From Leptospiraceae bacterium (lineage in GTDB: Bacteria; Spirochaetota; Leptospiria; Leptospirales; Leptospiraceae): a stretch of 64,000 bases of DNA. How positions within the stretch are numbered: position 1 is the stretch's first letter; each line of letters opens with the position of its first letter. This document shows positions 10,645-20,253 of the stretch, in pieces. The stretch is taken from positions 530,001-594,000 of the forward strand of contig JABTUZ010000002.1 of the NCBI GenBank assembly GCA_015075105.1. Reading direction: 5' to 3'. Position numbers and translations under genes: made by a program. The notes beneath the pieces were generated by a model that saw only the letters and a program-made list of their open reading frames with translations, had not been told where the DNA came from and did no database searches.

Positions 10645-11121
10645 ATGAAATATGTTTTTGCGATAGCTGTAATTTTCTTTTCTATGGGCTCATTTTCATA
10701 TTCGTTTGCAGACGATAGACTATACACAGATTGCCTTGAAACAGTGAAAGATAAAGAAAAGTGTACAGAGCTTTTAAAAAAGACAAAGGAAAGCTACGAG
10801 GATAAAAAACTTGCTTCAACCCAAGATTTTGGCTCTTCTATTCTGCTTCGTCAAAATATTAAAGATTCTTTGCAAAGTAAAAATAAACTCTACGTTATTA
10901 ATTATTTAGGTGAGCCAGATGAAAGATTGAAAAACGGCCCTGATTATGACCTATTTGTTTATAAAAGGCCGGTTAGTCGTCGTACTAAAACATCTGATCC
11001 GGATAGAGAAATTACAATAGTGTTTAGAAGAGAATTAGTTACTGAAGTGGTTCATCTCCCCCCTTCAAATGAGAGCAAGTCTCAATTGCATTTTCATGAG
11101 GCAACCAAGCATCATAAATAA
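10645..11121 (+). CDS. exported protein of unknown function
   Basis: 158 residues. A clear Sec signal peptide (hydrophobic residues 4-20, cleavage after SFA) precedes a small charged domain with two cysteines (DCLETVKDKEKC) that could form a disulfide. The segment INYLGEPDERLKNGPDYDLFVYKR resembles the G-x-P-D turn of SmpA/OmlA (BamE-like) domains. The C-terminus is His-rich. AGAGG upstream at 10630 serves as RBS. It sits divergently from the restriction enzyme. I do not recognise a named family. Confidence 0.6.
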   Translation: MKYVFAIAVIFFSMGSFSYSFADDRLYTDCLETVKDKEKCTELLKKTKESYEDKKLASTQDFGSSILLRQNIKDSLQSKNKLYVINYLGEPDERLKNGPDYDLFVYKRPVSRRTKTSDPDREITIVFRRELVTEVVHLPPSNESKSQLHFHEATKHHK

Positions 11122-11302
11122 GATAGTTGTATTCTTTTCTATTCTTTGTAATATGATTTTTAAGTAGAAAGAGACTTACTTTTTTGCATAACAATTGAAA
11201 GTGGATTTTTTTTCAAAAATGAATTTATTTTTTTGAAATTTTACTTTACAATTTATCAAAGTGAGTCATTATACCATATCTAAATTATGTATTTGAAGGG
11301 TT

Positions 11303-11644
11303 ATGAAAATAAAAGTAGTAGTTAAAAACGACGTTCATATTTTTAAAATTGAAGGTCCCATAAAAGCAGGCAATGAATTCGAGCTTGGAGAGAAAATCGA
11401 AGAATACATAAAGAAAGGTGTAGTTCCGAAATTTATTATTGACTTGAAAAAGGTTCCTTTTATCAATTCTGCGGGTCTTGGTATTTTTTTAAATATCTAC
11501 AAACACGTGGATAGTCTGAAAGGCAGGATGGTTTTTGCAAACTTAAATTCTGATATTGAAAATTTAATGGAAATCACAAAACTTGCCAGTATATTTGAAA
11601 TTTTTAAAACAGCAGATGAGGCTTTGGAGTCTTTCGACTTTTAG
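11303..11644 (+). CDS. STAS-domain anti-sigma-factor antagonist
   Basis: 113 residues forming a lone STAS domain. The conserved loop FINSAGLGIFL carries the phosphorylatable serine (Ser56) that a partner anti-sigma kinase would target. Proteins like this (SpoIIAA/RsbV type) bind anti-sigma factors when unphosphorylated and release the sigma factor. No kinase or phosphatase is next to it, so its partners are encoded elsewhere. GAAGGG lies just before the ATG. The next gene starts 6 bp after its stop, so they may be co-transcribed. Confidence 0.88.
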   Translation: MKIKVVVKNDVHIFKIEGPIKAGNEFELGEKIEEYIKKGVVPKFIIDLKKVPFINSAGLGIFLNIYKHVDSLKGRMVFANLNSDIENLMEITKLASIFEIFKTADEALESFDF

Positions 11645-11650
11645 CGTAGC

Positions 11651-14600
11651 TTGAATATTGAGGGAATACAAGAAACATTTGTAAGGATTTTGAAGAAGAA
11701 GAGTTTTATTATTCTTTTTCTTGTCTTTTGTTTTTACAAACTGGTTTTTAATTCCTTCACGGGTGATTTTTTAGTCTCCTATATTTTTAAGAATTACTCT
11801 ACTGGAAGCTATTCTGGAAATGTATCTCGGTTTTCTTTATTTTATGGATTGGAAATTAAAAAAGTTTCTATTTTTTCAGGTGAAGACTTCGGAAAAAATA
11901 AAATATTTGAAGCCGAAAGGATCGCTGTAAAGTACAACCTGCCTCTTCTATTTTTGGGAAGATTGAAACTTTCTGAGATCGCTTTAATCGCTCCTAAAAT
12001 AAATTTAATAGAAAAAAATAAAAAATGGAACGTGGAGACTCTTTTTCCTTCTGAAAGCAAGCCTGAAATAAAAAAAGAAGAAAAAGAAACAGAAGAGGAA
12101 AGTTCCGACTCAATCAAAACCTATATTCCTGTAAGTGCATTTTTAAAACTCATAATCCATGATATGGATCTTAGCATCGAAAAAGAAAAAGGCGAGAAAT
12201 TTTTTCATGCAAAAATAGACGGGTTTACTTTTCGATTTCTTCTTGATACTAAAAGAATCAATTCAATTCCGTTAAATACACAAATTGTGACTATTTTCGA
12301 TAGATTAGAAATTGGTCTAAACCCTGATAAAGAAATCAAGGTTTTATTTGAAGATAATTCTAAGAAACTAAAAAATCCGTTTCATCTGACTTGGACACTA
12401 TCTCAAGACGCAAAAACAAAGCCTGTACTATTTTCCTCCAAAATGGATATCGGTGCTAAGTCTATTCCGATTTCTGTTAAAAATAAACTTGTCGCACCTT
12501 TTGGATTTGGCTTGTCTTACGATTTGCAGTACGAGCCAACAGAAGATATTCTATCTCTAAAAGAATTAAAAGTAAATTTTAATGAGGATGTTTGGATTGG
12601 GTCTTCCGGCAAAGTAACTAACGCATTAAAAAAGGAAAGAAATATTCATTTTGAAATCAATAAGTCGTTTATGAATTTAGACCCGGTTTCTAAGGTTTTA
12701 AACGATTTACCGGGAATGCCTTCTATGAAGCTTGCAGGAGTCATCAGCCTTGCTCCTTTAAAAATCACAGGCTCTCTTAATAACATGAATGTAGTCGGTG
12801 AGATTTCCATAAAAGATCTTATCTACTCTCAAAGTAAAAGCTCTCCTCATAAGGTATCTTATTTAAACTTTCAATTTTCTACAAGTTTAGATTTTCAATC
12901 TAATACAAAACCGAGTGCGGCCAATCCTTTGCCTTACATAAAAACTTTAAATATTTCTAAGTTAGATCTAAATTACAACGGGGCTGATATAAAAATTAAT
13001 GGAGAGTTTTCTATCGGAAAAATTATAGACTTAAATATTGTTTTTGATAAAGTTAATCTTCACACTTTTGTATCTTCCCAATACGGAACGACGAAAGGTA
13101 AAATTAATCTCAAAGGGAAATATTTTTCTATTCTTTCTACAGATTTGTATCTATACCTTGATTCATACAGGTACACTGCCGGAAACAGTATATCCGGCGC
13201 GCATTTTATAGACTTTTGGTTGAATGGAAATCTTATTTTTAAAGAAAACTACCAGCTTACTGATATTTTGCTAAACAACATGAAAACTATTTTGAAAAAT
13301 CAAAATGGTGGCGTTGCACTCACTCTTAACACAAAAGGCTCGATGAATCTGGTTGGCGGGTTTACATTGGATGCAAAGAGTATGAAAGTGGAAACAAACT
13401 TGACCAATCTCATACCTACATTGGCTTTAAGCTCCAGAGATGCAATTGTGTCTTCTCGTGAGTCTTACGGAAATACGCAAGTCTTAGATGGAGATTTTTT
13501 ATATTCTATTAAAAAAGGAAATCAAGTTTATGCCGGAAACTTGGTTATAGGGCTACCTGCGTTTGAGCTAAAAGATTTTAAAACAAGGTTTGAAGCGCAT
13601 TTGCTCGACGATAAAAATGCAACGATTAAAATTCCAAAATTTGATTTTTCTGCGTACAATAATTTAGTTACCGGGCAAATTCAAGGAGTTCTATTCAAAG
13701 GAGATCCCAATTTCCCTGCGCCTCTTGGAGTTTACTACCCTGACTTAGACGTAAAAATTTCTCTTAGCTCGGATAAGTCCCAATATATGTTAAAAGGAAT
13801 TTCTTTTCTCGGAAAAATGGAAATTTATACTAAACTAAAAGATTTCTTAATCAAAGGGTATATTCGTTCTAAGAATACAAATTTTGCCTTTTCAAAAGGG
13901 AAGTGTCCGGGTGCAGATTGCCAAACTTATTTAGTGAATAAAATAAATATGGACTTTCCTTTCGAGCACGACTTACAAAAAAGAACTACACCTGAATTAA
14001 TAGAAGGAGACAAGTCCAGATTTATAAGAACCTACGGACAGACCCCTCCACCAAATTTTACAATTCATCAAATCACGGGACCTCACCCCTATATCACCGG
14101 TATAGTTTTTGAGTATGTAAAAAATATCGGGAACACTCCCGGGTTTGAAACGCACTTAGACTACAAAGAAAATTATTTCTTTTTAAACGGAATGAAAATT
14201 CGTATGCTCGATGGAGTTATTTATGGAAAAGACGTACTTTTCAATGTAGGGGAAGGTAAGCCTGAAAAAATGGAGTATTCTACTACTCTTCAAATACGGG
14301 ATATAGATCTTAAACAACTCCTTCCTGAAGCATCCCGAAAAAAAATTGATGACGGAAAAATCAAAGCAGATATGAATATATTTGGAAGAAACTTGAGCGA
14401 TGCAGTAAGTAATCTAAATTTATTTTTTAGTTGTTTTCAAATCGGAAAAGATTTTGGTAAAAGTGCAGTGAATGTGATTAGCCCTCAAAATATTTTAACG
14501 GATTATATTGTCGGGAGTTATTCGGTGGATAAGATGGATGTCCAACTTTCCAAAGGGTTAGTATACGCTACGATACTTTTCAAAGGCTCTCTTTTATCTG

Positions 14601-14704
14601 CAATGTTTATGAATATTGAAAACAATAAAATCAGTCAAGAAAGAATGCCTCTTGCAAATTTTTTAAAAAGAGCAGGCTCGGAGATTTCAAAATATGAAAA
14701 ATAA
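11651..14704 (+). CDS. AsmA/YdbH-like intermembrane protein
   Basis: 1017 residues. One N-terminal transmembrane helix (residues about 16-35) anchors a very long, beta-rich periplasmic chain built of repeated short strands, with a Lys/Glu-rich insert near residues 135-155. This is the architecture of AsmA-like proteins (TamB, YhdP, YdbH) that form hydrophobic grooves carrying phospholipid between the two membranes. The C-terminus (residues about 880-1000) resembles the AsmA_2 region. The following gene is a YdbL-like lipoprotein, which supports a YdbH-type assignment. The start is TTG, 6 bp after the STAS stop. The similarity is structural rather than by a single motif. Confidence 0.65.
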   Translation: MNIEGIQETFVRILKKKSFIILFLVFCFYKLVFNSFTGDFLVSYIFKNYSTGSYSGNVSRFSLFYGLEIKKVSIFSGEDFGKNKIFEAERIAVKYNLPLLFLGRLKLSEIALIAPKINLIEKNKKWNVETLFPSESKPEIKKEEKETEEESSDSIKTYIPVSAFLKLIIHDMDLSIEKEKGEKFFHAKIDGFTFRFLLDTKRINSIPLNTQIVTIFDRLEIGLNPDKEIKVLFEDNSKKLKNPFHLTWTLSQDAKTKPVLFSSKMDIGAKSIPISVKNKLVAPFGFGLSYDLQYEPTEDILSLKELKVNFNEDVWIGSSGKVTNALKKERNIHFEINKSFMNLDPVSKVLNDLPGMPSMKLAGVISLAPLKITGSLNNMNVVGEISIKDLIYSQSKSSPHKVSYLNFQFSTSLDFQSNTKPSAANPLPYIKTLNISKLDLNYNGADIKINGEFSIGKIIDLNIVFDKVNLHTFVSSQYGTTKGKINLKGKYFSILSTDLYLYLDSYRYTAGNSISGAHFIDFWLNGNLIFKENYQLTDILLNNMKTILKNQNGGVALTLNTKGSMNLVGGFTLDAKSMKVETNLTNLIPTLALSSRDAIVSSRESYGNTQVLDGDFLYSIKKGNQVYAGNLVIGLPAFELKDFKTRFEAHLLDDKNATIKIPKFDFSAYNNLVTGQIQGVLFKGDPNFPAPLGVYYPDLDVKISLSSDKSQYMLKGISFLGKMEIYTKLKDFLIKGYIRSKNTNFAFSKGKCPGADCQTYLVNKINMDFPFEHDLQKRTTPELIEGDKSRFIRTYGQTPPPNFTIHQITGPHPYITGIVFEYVKNIGNTPGFETHLDYKENYFFLNGMKIRMLDGVIYGKDVLFNVGEGKPEKMEYSTTLQIRDIDLKQLLPEASRKKIDDGKIKADMNIFGRNLSDAVSNLNLFFSCFQIGKDFGKSAVNVISPQNILTDYIVGSYSVDKMDVQLSKGLVYATILFKGSLLSAMFMNIENNKISQERMPLANFLKRAGSEISKYEK

Positions 14705-15302
14705 TACGATACTATTGTTTATAATTTTATTAGGAGTAATTTTTTCTTTAGGGTGTTTGAGCTTGAAGCCGCCACCAATTACTTTTACACAAACTCAAAC
14801 TTCGGCAGAAAAGCAGATGGTGGGCGAAGACAAAGAGCTTGAAAAAAATGGCTGGCTCATTGCCTCGATTAAAACTTCATCTTCAGGCTCGGAAACATGG
14901 CAAAAGGAATCATCAGGAGATGAATTTTCTGATCCCGAATATATGATTTCCCTTCGTACAATAGCGTATTTTACAGGTGAATTAAAAAAATATAAGAGGC
15001 ACGGTATTCTTGGAGAAGGATTGGATGGAAGCGTTAGGAGAAATCCTCTTGTAAAAGAAAGCAAATTTTATGCAGATTACTCTACAGCAGAAATGGTAAA
15101 ACGCATTGATGAAGTCGTCAAAATCATAAATGAAGCAAGAGAGAAAGTAGTAAATTTCAGAATTGAACAAGAAAAGAAAAAAAATATTTCCCCTAAAGAG
15201 ATTTTAGTGCTAAAGGAAAATCTATCATTGACCTACTATAGAGAAATAACCCCTGGAGAATATTACGAGTCCGCAAAAGGAAAGTGGTCAAAAAAAGAAT
15301 AG
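14694..15302 (+). CDS. YdbL-like (DUF1318) lipoprotein
   Basis: 202 residues. Hydrophobic residues 5-20 end in a lipobox SLGC, so the mature protein would be lipid-anchored. The C-terminal 70 residues (VVKIINEAREKVVNF...ITPGEYYESAKGKWSKKE) follow the DUF1318/YdbL pattern of an Asn-x-x-Arg helix followed by a P-G-E-Y and a final G-K-W. In E. coli YdbL is encoded with the AsmA-like YdbH and the lipoprotein YnbE. Here the start overlaps the end of the AsmA-like gene by 11 nt, so the pair is coupled. The DUF1318 call is from memory of the pattern. Confidence 0.65.
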   Translation: MKNNTILLFIILLGVIFSLGCLSLKPPPITFTQTQTSAEKQMVGEDKELEKNGWLIASIKTSSSGSETWQKESSGDEFSDPEYMISLRTIAYFTGELKKYKRHGILGEGLDGSVRRNPLVKESKFYADYSTAEMVKRIDEVVKIINEAREKVVNFRIEQEKKKNISPKEILVLKENLSLTYYREITPGEYYESAKGKWSKKE

Positions 15303-15388
15303 TGCCTATTTAATCTTTTTTATATACATACAACGTAATTTTTCAAAAAATTTATTTTCTTTAAAATACTTTTTTTACCTAAATAGGT

Positions 15389-17512
15389 ATGAAGAGTTTT
15401 TTAAGAAAATTTATTCCAAAGAGCCACTTTGCTTTTTTAATTTTAGGGTTTTTAGCGATAGACAGAGTTGTAATTTTTTATGATTATAAAATTTTAACTA
15501 TACTATTTTCCGGTGCTTTGCTTATTGTTTTTTATCTTTTAAAAAACAAAAGAGTTTCTTATTTTTTATTTGGTATATTTATCTATTTCGCATTTCTTTC
15601 GATTGAAACAGAAACCACCTTTTCAAAACTAAATATTTTATCACTTACAGAAATAAAAAATTTTCAAAAAGTAAAAAAGCCTGTTATATTTCAACTTGAA
15701 AATGAAATCAAAAAAAATTATTGGAAATCAACCATCGTCATCAATGAAGAAAAAAAAGTAGTAATTGTATATCTAAAGAACTGGAAAGAAGATTTTACTC
15801 CAACATTTCAATGCGGTTCGGAATTAATAAAATTAAAATTTCCACAAAGTAGTTTTGGCGACTATTTTTTATTCTTAAAAAAATTTGGGAACTTTTACCT
15901 ACAATTCCCAAATAAAAAATGCCACATAGTAGAAAAAATTTTAAACCCGAAAAGAAAAATCAGAAATTATGTAGAATCACTTTTAATTTTGGGAGGAATG
16001 GAAGACTATAGTTTGGACATTAGCCTTGGATTAATTTTTGGTGATTCGAGTTACTTGGATAAAGAGTTTAAAGCAAAAGCAAAAGAAGGAGGAATCTTAC
16101 ACTTGTTTGCCGCTTCGGGCTTGCATATAGGAATTTTTACGGGATTTGTGTATTTTCTATTATCGAGAATTCAGTTCATAAATTACTACGCATTAAAAAT
16201 TATACCGACGATAGCTGCCCTTTTTTATTTATACCTACTTGATTTTCCTGTCTCTCTTACAAGAGCATTTTGTTTTATTTCTATTTTAACACTTGCTTCG
16301 ATGTTTTTTAGAAAGACTCATCCGACAGATGTGCTTTTATATTCGAGTTTTATAATTTTTCTATTGGATCGAGACAGCTATCTTTCTTTATCATTCAATC
16401 TTTCCTTTTCGGCAGTTATGGGAATTTTTTATTTTAAAAATGCGTTAGACGAAATACTATTTCATAAACTGAAAAGTTCTTTTGGAGATAATTTAACGAT
16501 TTCTTTATCTGCTACAATAGGTACATTTCCTGTGCTTATGTATTATTTTCACGCTTTTAGTTTTGGTTCAGTCATTGTAAATTATATTTTAGTTCCACTC
16601 ACTTCATTTATATTGCCAGTTCTTTATGTTGCAATTTTTGCTGAGCTGATTCAGTTTCCTCTTTTGAATAAAATTCTTTGGACTTACGCAGATTTACTCA
16701 TTCGTATTCAAGCCTTTCTGTCGGATTTTCTCGGAGAAAGAGTTGGTTTTTATAAAGAATTTGATCATTTTGGAATTTTTCATATTGCCTTATTTACTTG
16801 TTTTATTGCTTTAATATTTTTTTGTATATTTATTTACTGTAAAATAATTTTTATTCGAGATGACTTAAAGAATCTGGATCACCGCCAAGATACAAAAATC
16901 AATCAACGAAAAATCTTTATTTTATCTATTTTTTCTTTTTTAATTGTGTTTAGTTTTTTTATTATTGGAATTATTTTTTCTCCTGAAAAGAAGAAAATCA
17001 ATACAGAGTTTGTTCAAATTGAATCAAATTCATTCATAATTTTTTCAAAGAAAGAATTATATATAGGTGGAGACTGCAAATACAATATATATAAATTAAA
17101 AAAGAATTTTTCAAATCAAGTTTGCAAGGATACTATTTCAAAAATATTTATCGAAAAAGAAAGTTGTATTGAGCTATTGAAATCTTGCGATAAGAAATCC
17201 TTCCCTAAAACTTTATTATTTTACGATTCATCTATTGTTTTATGGAAAGATTCCTTTTTCTCAGTAACACTCGAAAAACGAAACGAATCCAAAAAATTTC
17301 AACTTGCAAATTCTTCTTATGTTATTTTTTTTAGACCAGACAAAGATGGATTGAACTTTCTTCAAACTGAAACAAAAAATGGTTTTGGAAAAATTGTAGT
17401 GATATTTCCGTATAAATCCAAGGACAATATAGACGATTGGAAATTATATCAAAAGATTCTGGGGATAAATGAAAACTGGCAATTTGTTTCTGCCTCAGAA
17501 TTTCAACTTTGA
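15389..17512 (+). CDS. comEC: ComEC/Rec2-family DNA uptake channel
   Basis: 707 residues with three N-terminal hydrophobic segments, a soluble DUF4131-like region, and then the Competence domain. The signature block GGILHLFAASGLHIGIF (about residues 231-247) and a run of some eight further helices match ComEC, the inner-membrane pore that passes single-stranded DNA during transformation. After residue 530 comes a soluble region without the HxHxDH zinc site of the metallo-beta-lactamase domain, so that domain is absent or degenerate. The 3' end overlaps rsmA by 44 nt. Confidence 0.88.
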   Translation: MKSFLRKFIPKSHFAFLILGFLAIDRVVIFYDYKILTILFSGALLIVFYLLKNKRVSYFLFGIFIYFAFLSIETETTFSKLNILSLTEIKNFQKVKKPVIFQLENEIKKNYWKSTIVINEEKKVVIVYLKNWKEDFTPTFQCGSELIKLKFPQSSFGDYFLFLKKFGNFYLQFPNKKCHIVEKILNPKRKIRNYVESLLILGGMEDYSLDISLGLIFGDSSYLDKEFKAKAKEGGILHLFAASGLHIGIFTGFVYFLLSRIQFINYYALKIIPTIAALFYLYLLDFPVSLTRAFCFISILTLASMFFRKTHPTDVLLYSSFIIFLLDRDSYLSLSFNLSFSAVMGIFYFKNALDEILFHKLKSSFGDNLTISLSATIGTFPVLMYYFHAFSFGSVIVNYILVPLTSFILPVLYVAIFAELIQFPLLNKILWTYADLLIRIQAFLSDFLGERVGFYKEFDHFGIFHIALFTCFIALIFFCIFIYCKIIFIRDDLKNLDHRQDTKINQRKIFILSIFSFLIVFSFFIIGIIFSPEKKKINTEFVQIESNSFIIFSKKELYIGGDCKYNIYKLKKNFSNQVCKDTISKIFIEKESCIELLKSCDKKSFPKTLLFYDSSIVLWKDSFFSVTLEKRNESKKFQLANSSYVIFFRPDKDGLNFLQTETKNGFGKIVVIFPYKSKDNIDDWKLYQKILGINENWQFVSASEFQL

Positions 17513-18359
17513 ATTTTACAAGCCTTCAAAGATAAATGAGTTTCTTCGATCCAACCAAGTCAGTCCCCAGAAAAAGTGGGGACAAAATTTTTTAATAGAT
17601 CCAAATATCGTTGAATTGATTTTTTCCTCTTTTCCAAAAAACGATTATGAAATTGAATGTATCGGTGAAATAGGAACAGGACTTGGAGTCTTGTCACATA
17701 GAATCGCATCCTCTGATTACCCGGTTTTCTTTTTTGAGATAGACCCATTTCTTTGTAAATTTTTACAATCAAATGCTTACTTCCAAAAAAATAAACATAC
17801 ATTACTTCAAGGGGATGTATTGAAAAACTTGAATCAGGTTGCCAATAAAAAAATATTTATTTTTGGAAATCTACCCTATTACATCACTTCTGATATTTTT
17901 ACAACTCTATTGAAAACAATTCCAGAATTTCAAGGAGGAGTTTTTATGGTTCAAAAAGAATTTGCTAAAAGACTAATAGAAGAAATATCTTCCATTTCAA
18001 TTTTTATTTCAGCTTTTTGTGAAATTAAATGGATAAAAAAAATATCTAAAACTTGCTTTTATCCTTCACCAAAAGAAGAATCTGCTCTCATCACCCTAAA
18101 AAGTTTTCCAAATCGAATATTTACAACTAAATTAGAGGTAGAAAAATTTGAATTAGTGCTTAAAACTTTTTTTTGGGGAAAAAGAAAAACTTTGTACAAA
18201 TCAGCAAAAGAGGCTCCCTTTTATTCCTCAATTAAAGAAAGAGATACGTTATGCGAAGCTCTGGTAGAAATAAAGGTTCCTGAAAAAACGAGACCTGAAC
18301 AACTGACTAAAAATCAATTCTATGAAATAGCTAAAATCTTTATAAAAAAGGGGGCATAA
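17469..18359 (+). CDS. rsmA: 16S rRNA dimethyladenosine transferase RsmA (KsgA)
   Basis: About 296 residues. RsmA dimethylates two adjacent adenines in the 3' hairpin of 16S rRNA late in 30S assembly. The sequence shows the entry motif KKWGQNFLID, the SAM-binding loop GEIGTGLG (Thr in place of the usual Pro), and the catalytic FGNLPYYIT. The ATG at 17469 lies inside comEC; start codons slightly downstream are possible because the conserved region begins only near residue 25 (FLRSNQVSPQKK). The stop codon is inside the loop of a terminator shared with ssb. Confidence 0.93.
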   Translation: MKTGNLFLPQNFNFEFYKPSKINEFLRSNQVSPQKKWGQNFLIDPNIVELIFSSFPKNDYEIECIGEIGTGLGVLSHRIASSDYPVFFFEIDPFLCKFLQSNAYFQKNKHTLLQGDVLKNLNQVANKKIFIFGNLPYYITSDIFTTLLKTIPEFQGGVFMVQKEFAKRLIEEISSISIFISAFCEIKWIKKISKTCFYPSPKEESALITLKSFPNRIFTTKLEVEKFELVLKTFFWGKRKTLYKSAKEAPFYSSIKERDTLCEALVEIKVPEKTRPEQLTKNQFYEIAKIFIKKGA

Positions 18360-18367
18360 CCCCCTTT
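18347..18367. terminator. bidirectional terminator between rsmA and ssb
   Basis: AAAGGGGG, loop CATAA, CCCCCTTT, followed by TGTTTTT on the plus strand and preceded by AAAAA (a U-run on the minus strand). It lies between convergent genes; the loop contains the rsmA stop codon and the ssb stop is 5 bp away. Confidence 0.85.
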
Positions 18368-18371
18368 GTTT

Positions 18372-18725
18372 TTATGCAGCTTTTTTTACCTCCTTGTACT
18401 GCGCACTATCAAATCGAACTCTTGAAGCTACAATTTTATACTTTTGTCGTGACAAACCGTCAGCAGTCTTCCACCTATCCTGCCTTAGAGTGCCTATAAC
18501 GGTTACCTTCCTACCTTTTTTTAAATAAGAAGCACACGCTTCTCCATCTTTTTCCCATGCCTCTACATCAAAAAAGGATACCTCTCCTTCTTCTTTGTCT
18601 CCCTTCGGATCTGTGTGATTAACAGCAATTGAAAATGTAGTTACATTTTTTCCATTGGGTGTTTTTTTTGCCTCCGGATCTGCTGTTAAATTTCCATCCA
18701 TAACGATATGCGCTATGTTTACCAT
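18372..18725 (-). CDS. ssb: single-stranded DNA-binding protein
   Basis: 117 residues, an OB-fold protein with the SSB landmarks GNLTADPE, TTFSIAVNH, SFFDVEAW, and LKKGRKVTVIGTLRQDRW. It coats single-stranded DNA during replication and repair. It lacks the acidic DDDIPF-type tail that most SSBs use to recruit partners and instead ends in a Lys/Ala tail, so it is either a shortened form or a second SSB of the cell. The start at 18725 has a strong AAAGGAGA site; the longer frame to 18761 is not needed. Confidence 0.9.
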   Translation of the reverse strand: MVNIAHIVMDGNLTADPEAKKTPNGKNVTTFSIAVNHTDPKGDKEEGEVSFFDVEAWEKDGEACASYLKKGRKVTVIGTLRQDRWKTADGLSRQKYKIVASRVRFDSAQYKEVKKAA

Positions 18726-18901
18726 AATTTTTCTCCTTTGAAGCGAATTCATTCGCATCATTAATATAGGTAAATAAAGATGTAGATAGAAAAAAAATTT
18801 TTCTATAAATTACACTTTTCATCAAACAAAAATACAAATTATGAAATTCTGTTTGTAAAAATATTTTATTAAATCCAATGTTTTTTTACCTTTCTAAGTA
18901 T

Positions 18902-20197
18902 ATGGATTACAATAAAGAACAAACAAGTATAATCGAGTGTAGAGAAAAATACCAACAAGTGATCGCAGCCGCAGGATCAGGAAAAACCAGTACAATGGTT
19001 GCCTTACTAGAAAGAATATTAGACGAAAAAACAGAAGATCCAAGATCAATTTTAGTCATCACATTTTCCAGAAAAGCAGCAAACGAGATTAGAGAAAGAC
19101 TTCAAATAAGAGTTGGTGAAGTGGAACTAAAGATAAAAACTTTTCATGCGTATTGTTTGTACGCAATTCAAAAATTTCATCCAGAATATGTGTCGAGCAC
19201 AATCAAAATTATTGAAGACGAAGAAAAAGAAGAACTGTTTAAAGAATATTTTAAAAGAGAGAAATTTAAAGTCGGTGGGATACCTTACAAGTTTCTTCTC
19301 GAAGAAAATTTTTCCTTAAAAAAAGAATTCCCGGAAATTTATAATGATCTCGAAATAGAATATAAAAAATATAAAGCTCTTACAAAGAAATTAGACTTCA
19401 AAGATTTAATTGAAATATTTGTTACAGGATTAAGGCAAAATTCAGATTGGACAAATAACGCAAAAAGCGAAATTCAGAGAATCATTGTTGATGAATTCCA
19501 AGATACAGATATGGAACAATTAGAAATGATCAAGCTCATGGATCCGAGTAGCTTGACAGTTGTTGGAGATGATTGGCAGGCAATTTATGGTTTTAGAGGA
19601 GCAAGCACGATTCCATTTCTAAAGTTTAAAGAATTCTTCTCTCCCTGTAAAGTTCATTTTCTTGAAAGAAATTATAGATCACTTTCTAAAATTATTCAAA
19701 CCTCTGCAATTCCTATCTCAAAAAATTCAATGAATATTAAAAAAATAGTTAAACCAAAAAGAGAAGGGAAGGGATTCGTCGGAAAAATCTTAATAGAGAC
19801 AAACTCTGAATTAGCAATTCTTACACAAAAAATTCAAGCTATACCTGATTATAAAAATAAAATAAAGATACTATGTAGATCCAATTTTAGAATTAGTACT
19901 TATCATCAAACAAATTTAGATGAAAATTGCCTTATGACAATTCATAAATCTAAAGGGTTAGAATTTGAAACTGTATTTGTCGATTTATTTTCTGGTTGGA
20001 ATTTAAAAATAGATGAACCCAAAGATACAATTGAAGAAGAAAGAAGAATATTGTATGTGGCTTTGAGTAGAGCTAAAAATAATTTAATAATTCTTGGAAA
20101 TAAAATAAAGTCCAATGATCGCATAGAAGATTTATTTTTTTCTTATTTTAAACGAATGAAAACTTTAAACCTGGATTGCCTCCCTAATGTTTTTTAA
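18902..20197 (+). CDS. compact UvrD/Rep-type superfamily 1 helicase
   Basis: 431 residues carrying the SF1A helicase motifs in order: Walker A AAGSGKT, Ia ITFSRKAANEI, II VDEFQDTD, III GDDWQAIYGFRGA, IV LERNYRS, V TIHKSKGLEFE and VI YVALSRAK. UvrD and Rep are near 670-720 residues, so the 1B and 2B accessory subdomains are reduced. It should unwind DNA with 3'-5' polarity or displace proteins from single strands. The frame is open from an ATG at 18878, but MDYNKEQ is the conserved beginning. It is divergent from ssb. No clear Shine-Dalgarno is visible. Confidence 0.88.
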   Translation: MDYNKEQTSIIECREKYQQVIAAAGSGKTSTMVALLERILDEKTEDPRSILVITFSRKAANEIRERLQIRVGEVELKIKTFHAYCLYAIQKFHPEYVSSTIKIIEDEEKEELFKEYFKREKFKVGGIPYKFLLEENFSLKKEFPEIYNDLEIEYKKYKALTKKLDFKDLIEIFVTGLRQNSDWTNNAKSEIQRIIVDEFQDTDMEQLEMIKLMDPSSLTVVGDDWQAIYGFRGASTIPFLKFKEFFSPCKVHFLERNYRSLSKIIQTSAIPISKNSMNIKKIVKPKREGKGFVGKILIETNSELAILTQKIQAIPDYKNKIKILCRSNFRISTYHQTNLDENCLMTIHKSKGLEFETVFVDLFSGWNLKIDEPKDTIEEERRILYVALSRAKNNLIILGNKIKSNDRIEDLFFSYFKRMKTLNLDCLPNVF

Positions 20198-20253
20198 GGA
20201 AAAAAGTCATGAAAAAAAATTTAAATAGGTATAAAAAAATTTAGGAGAATACT

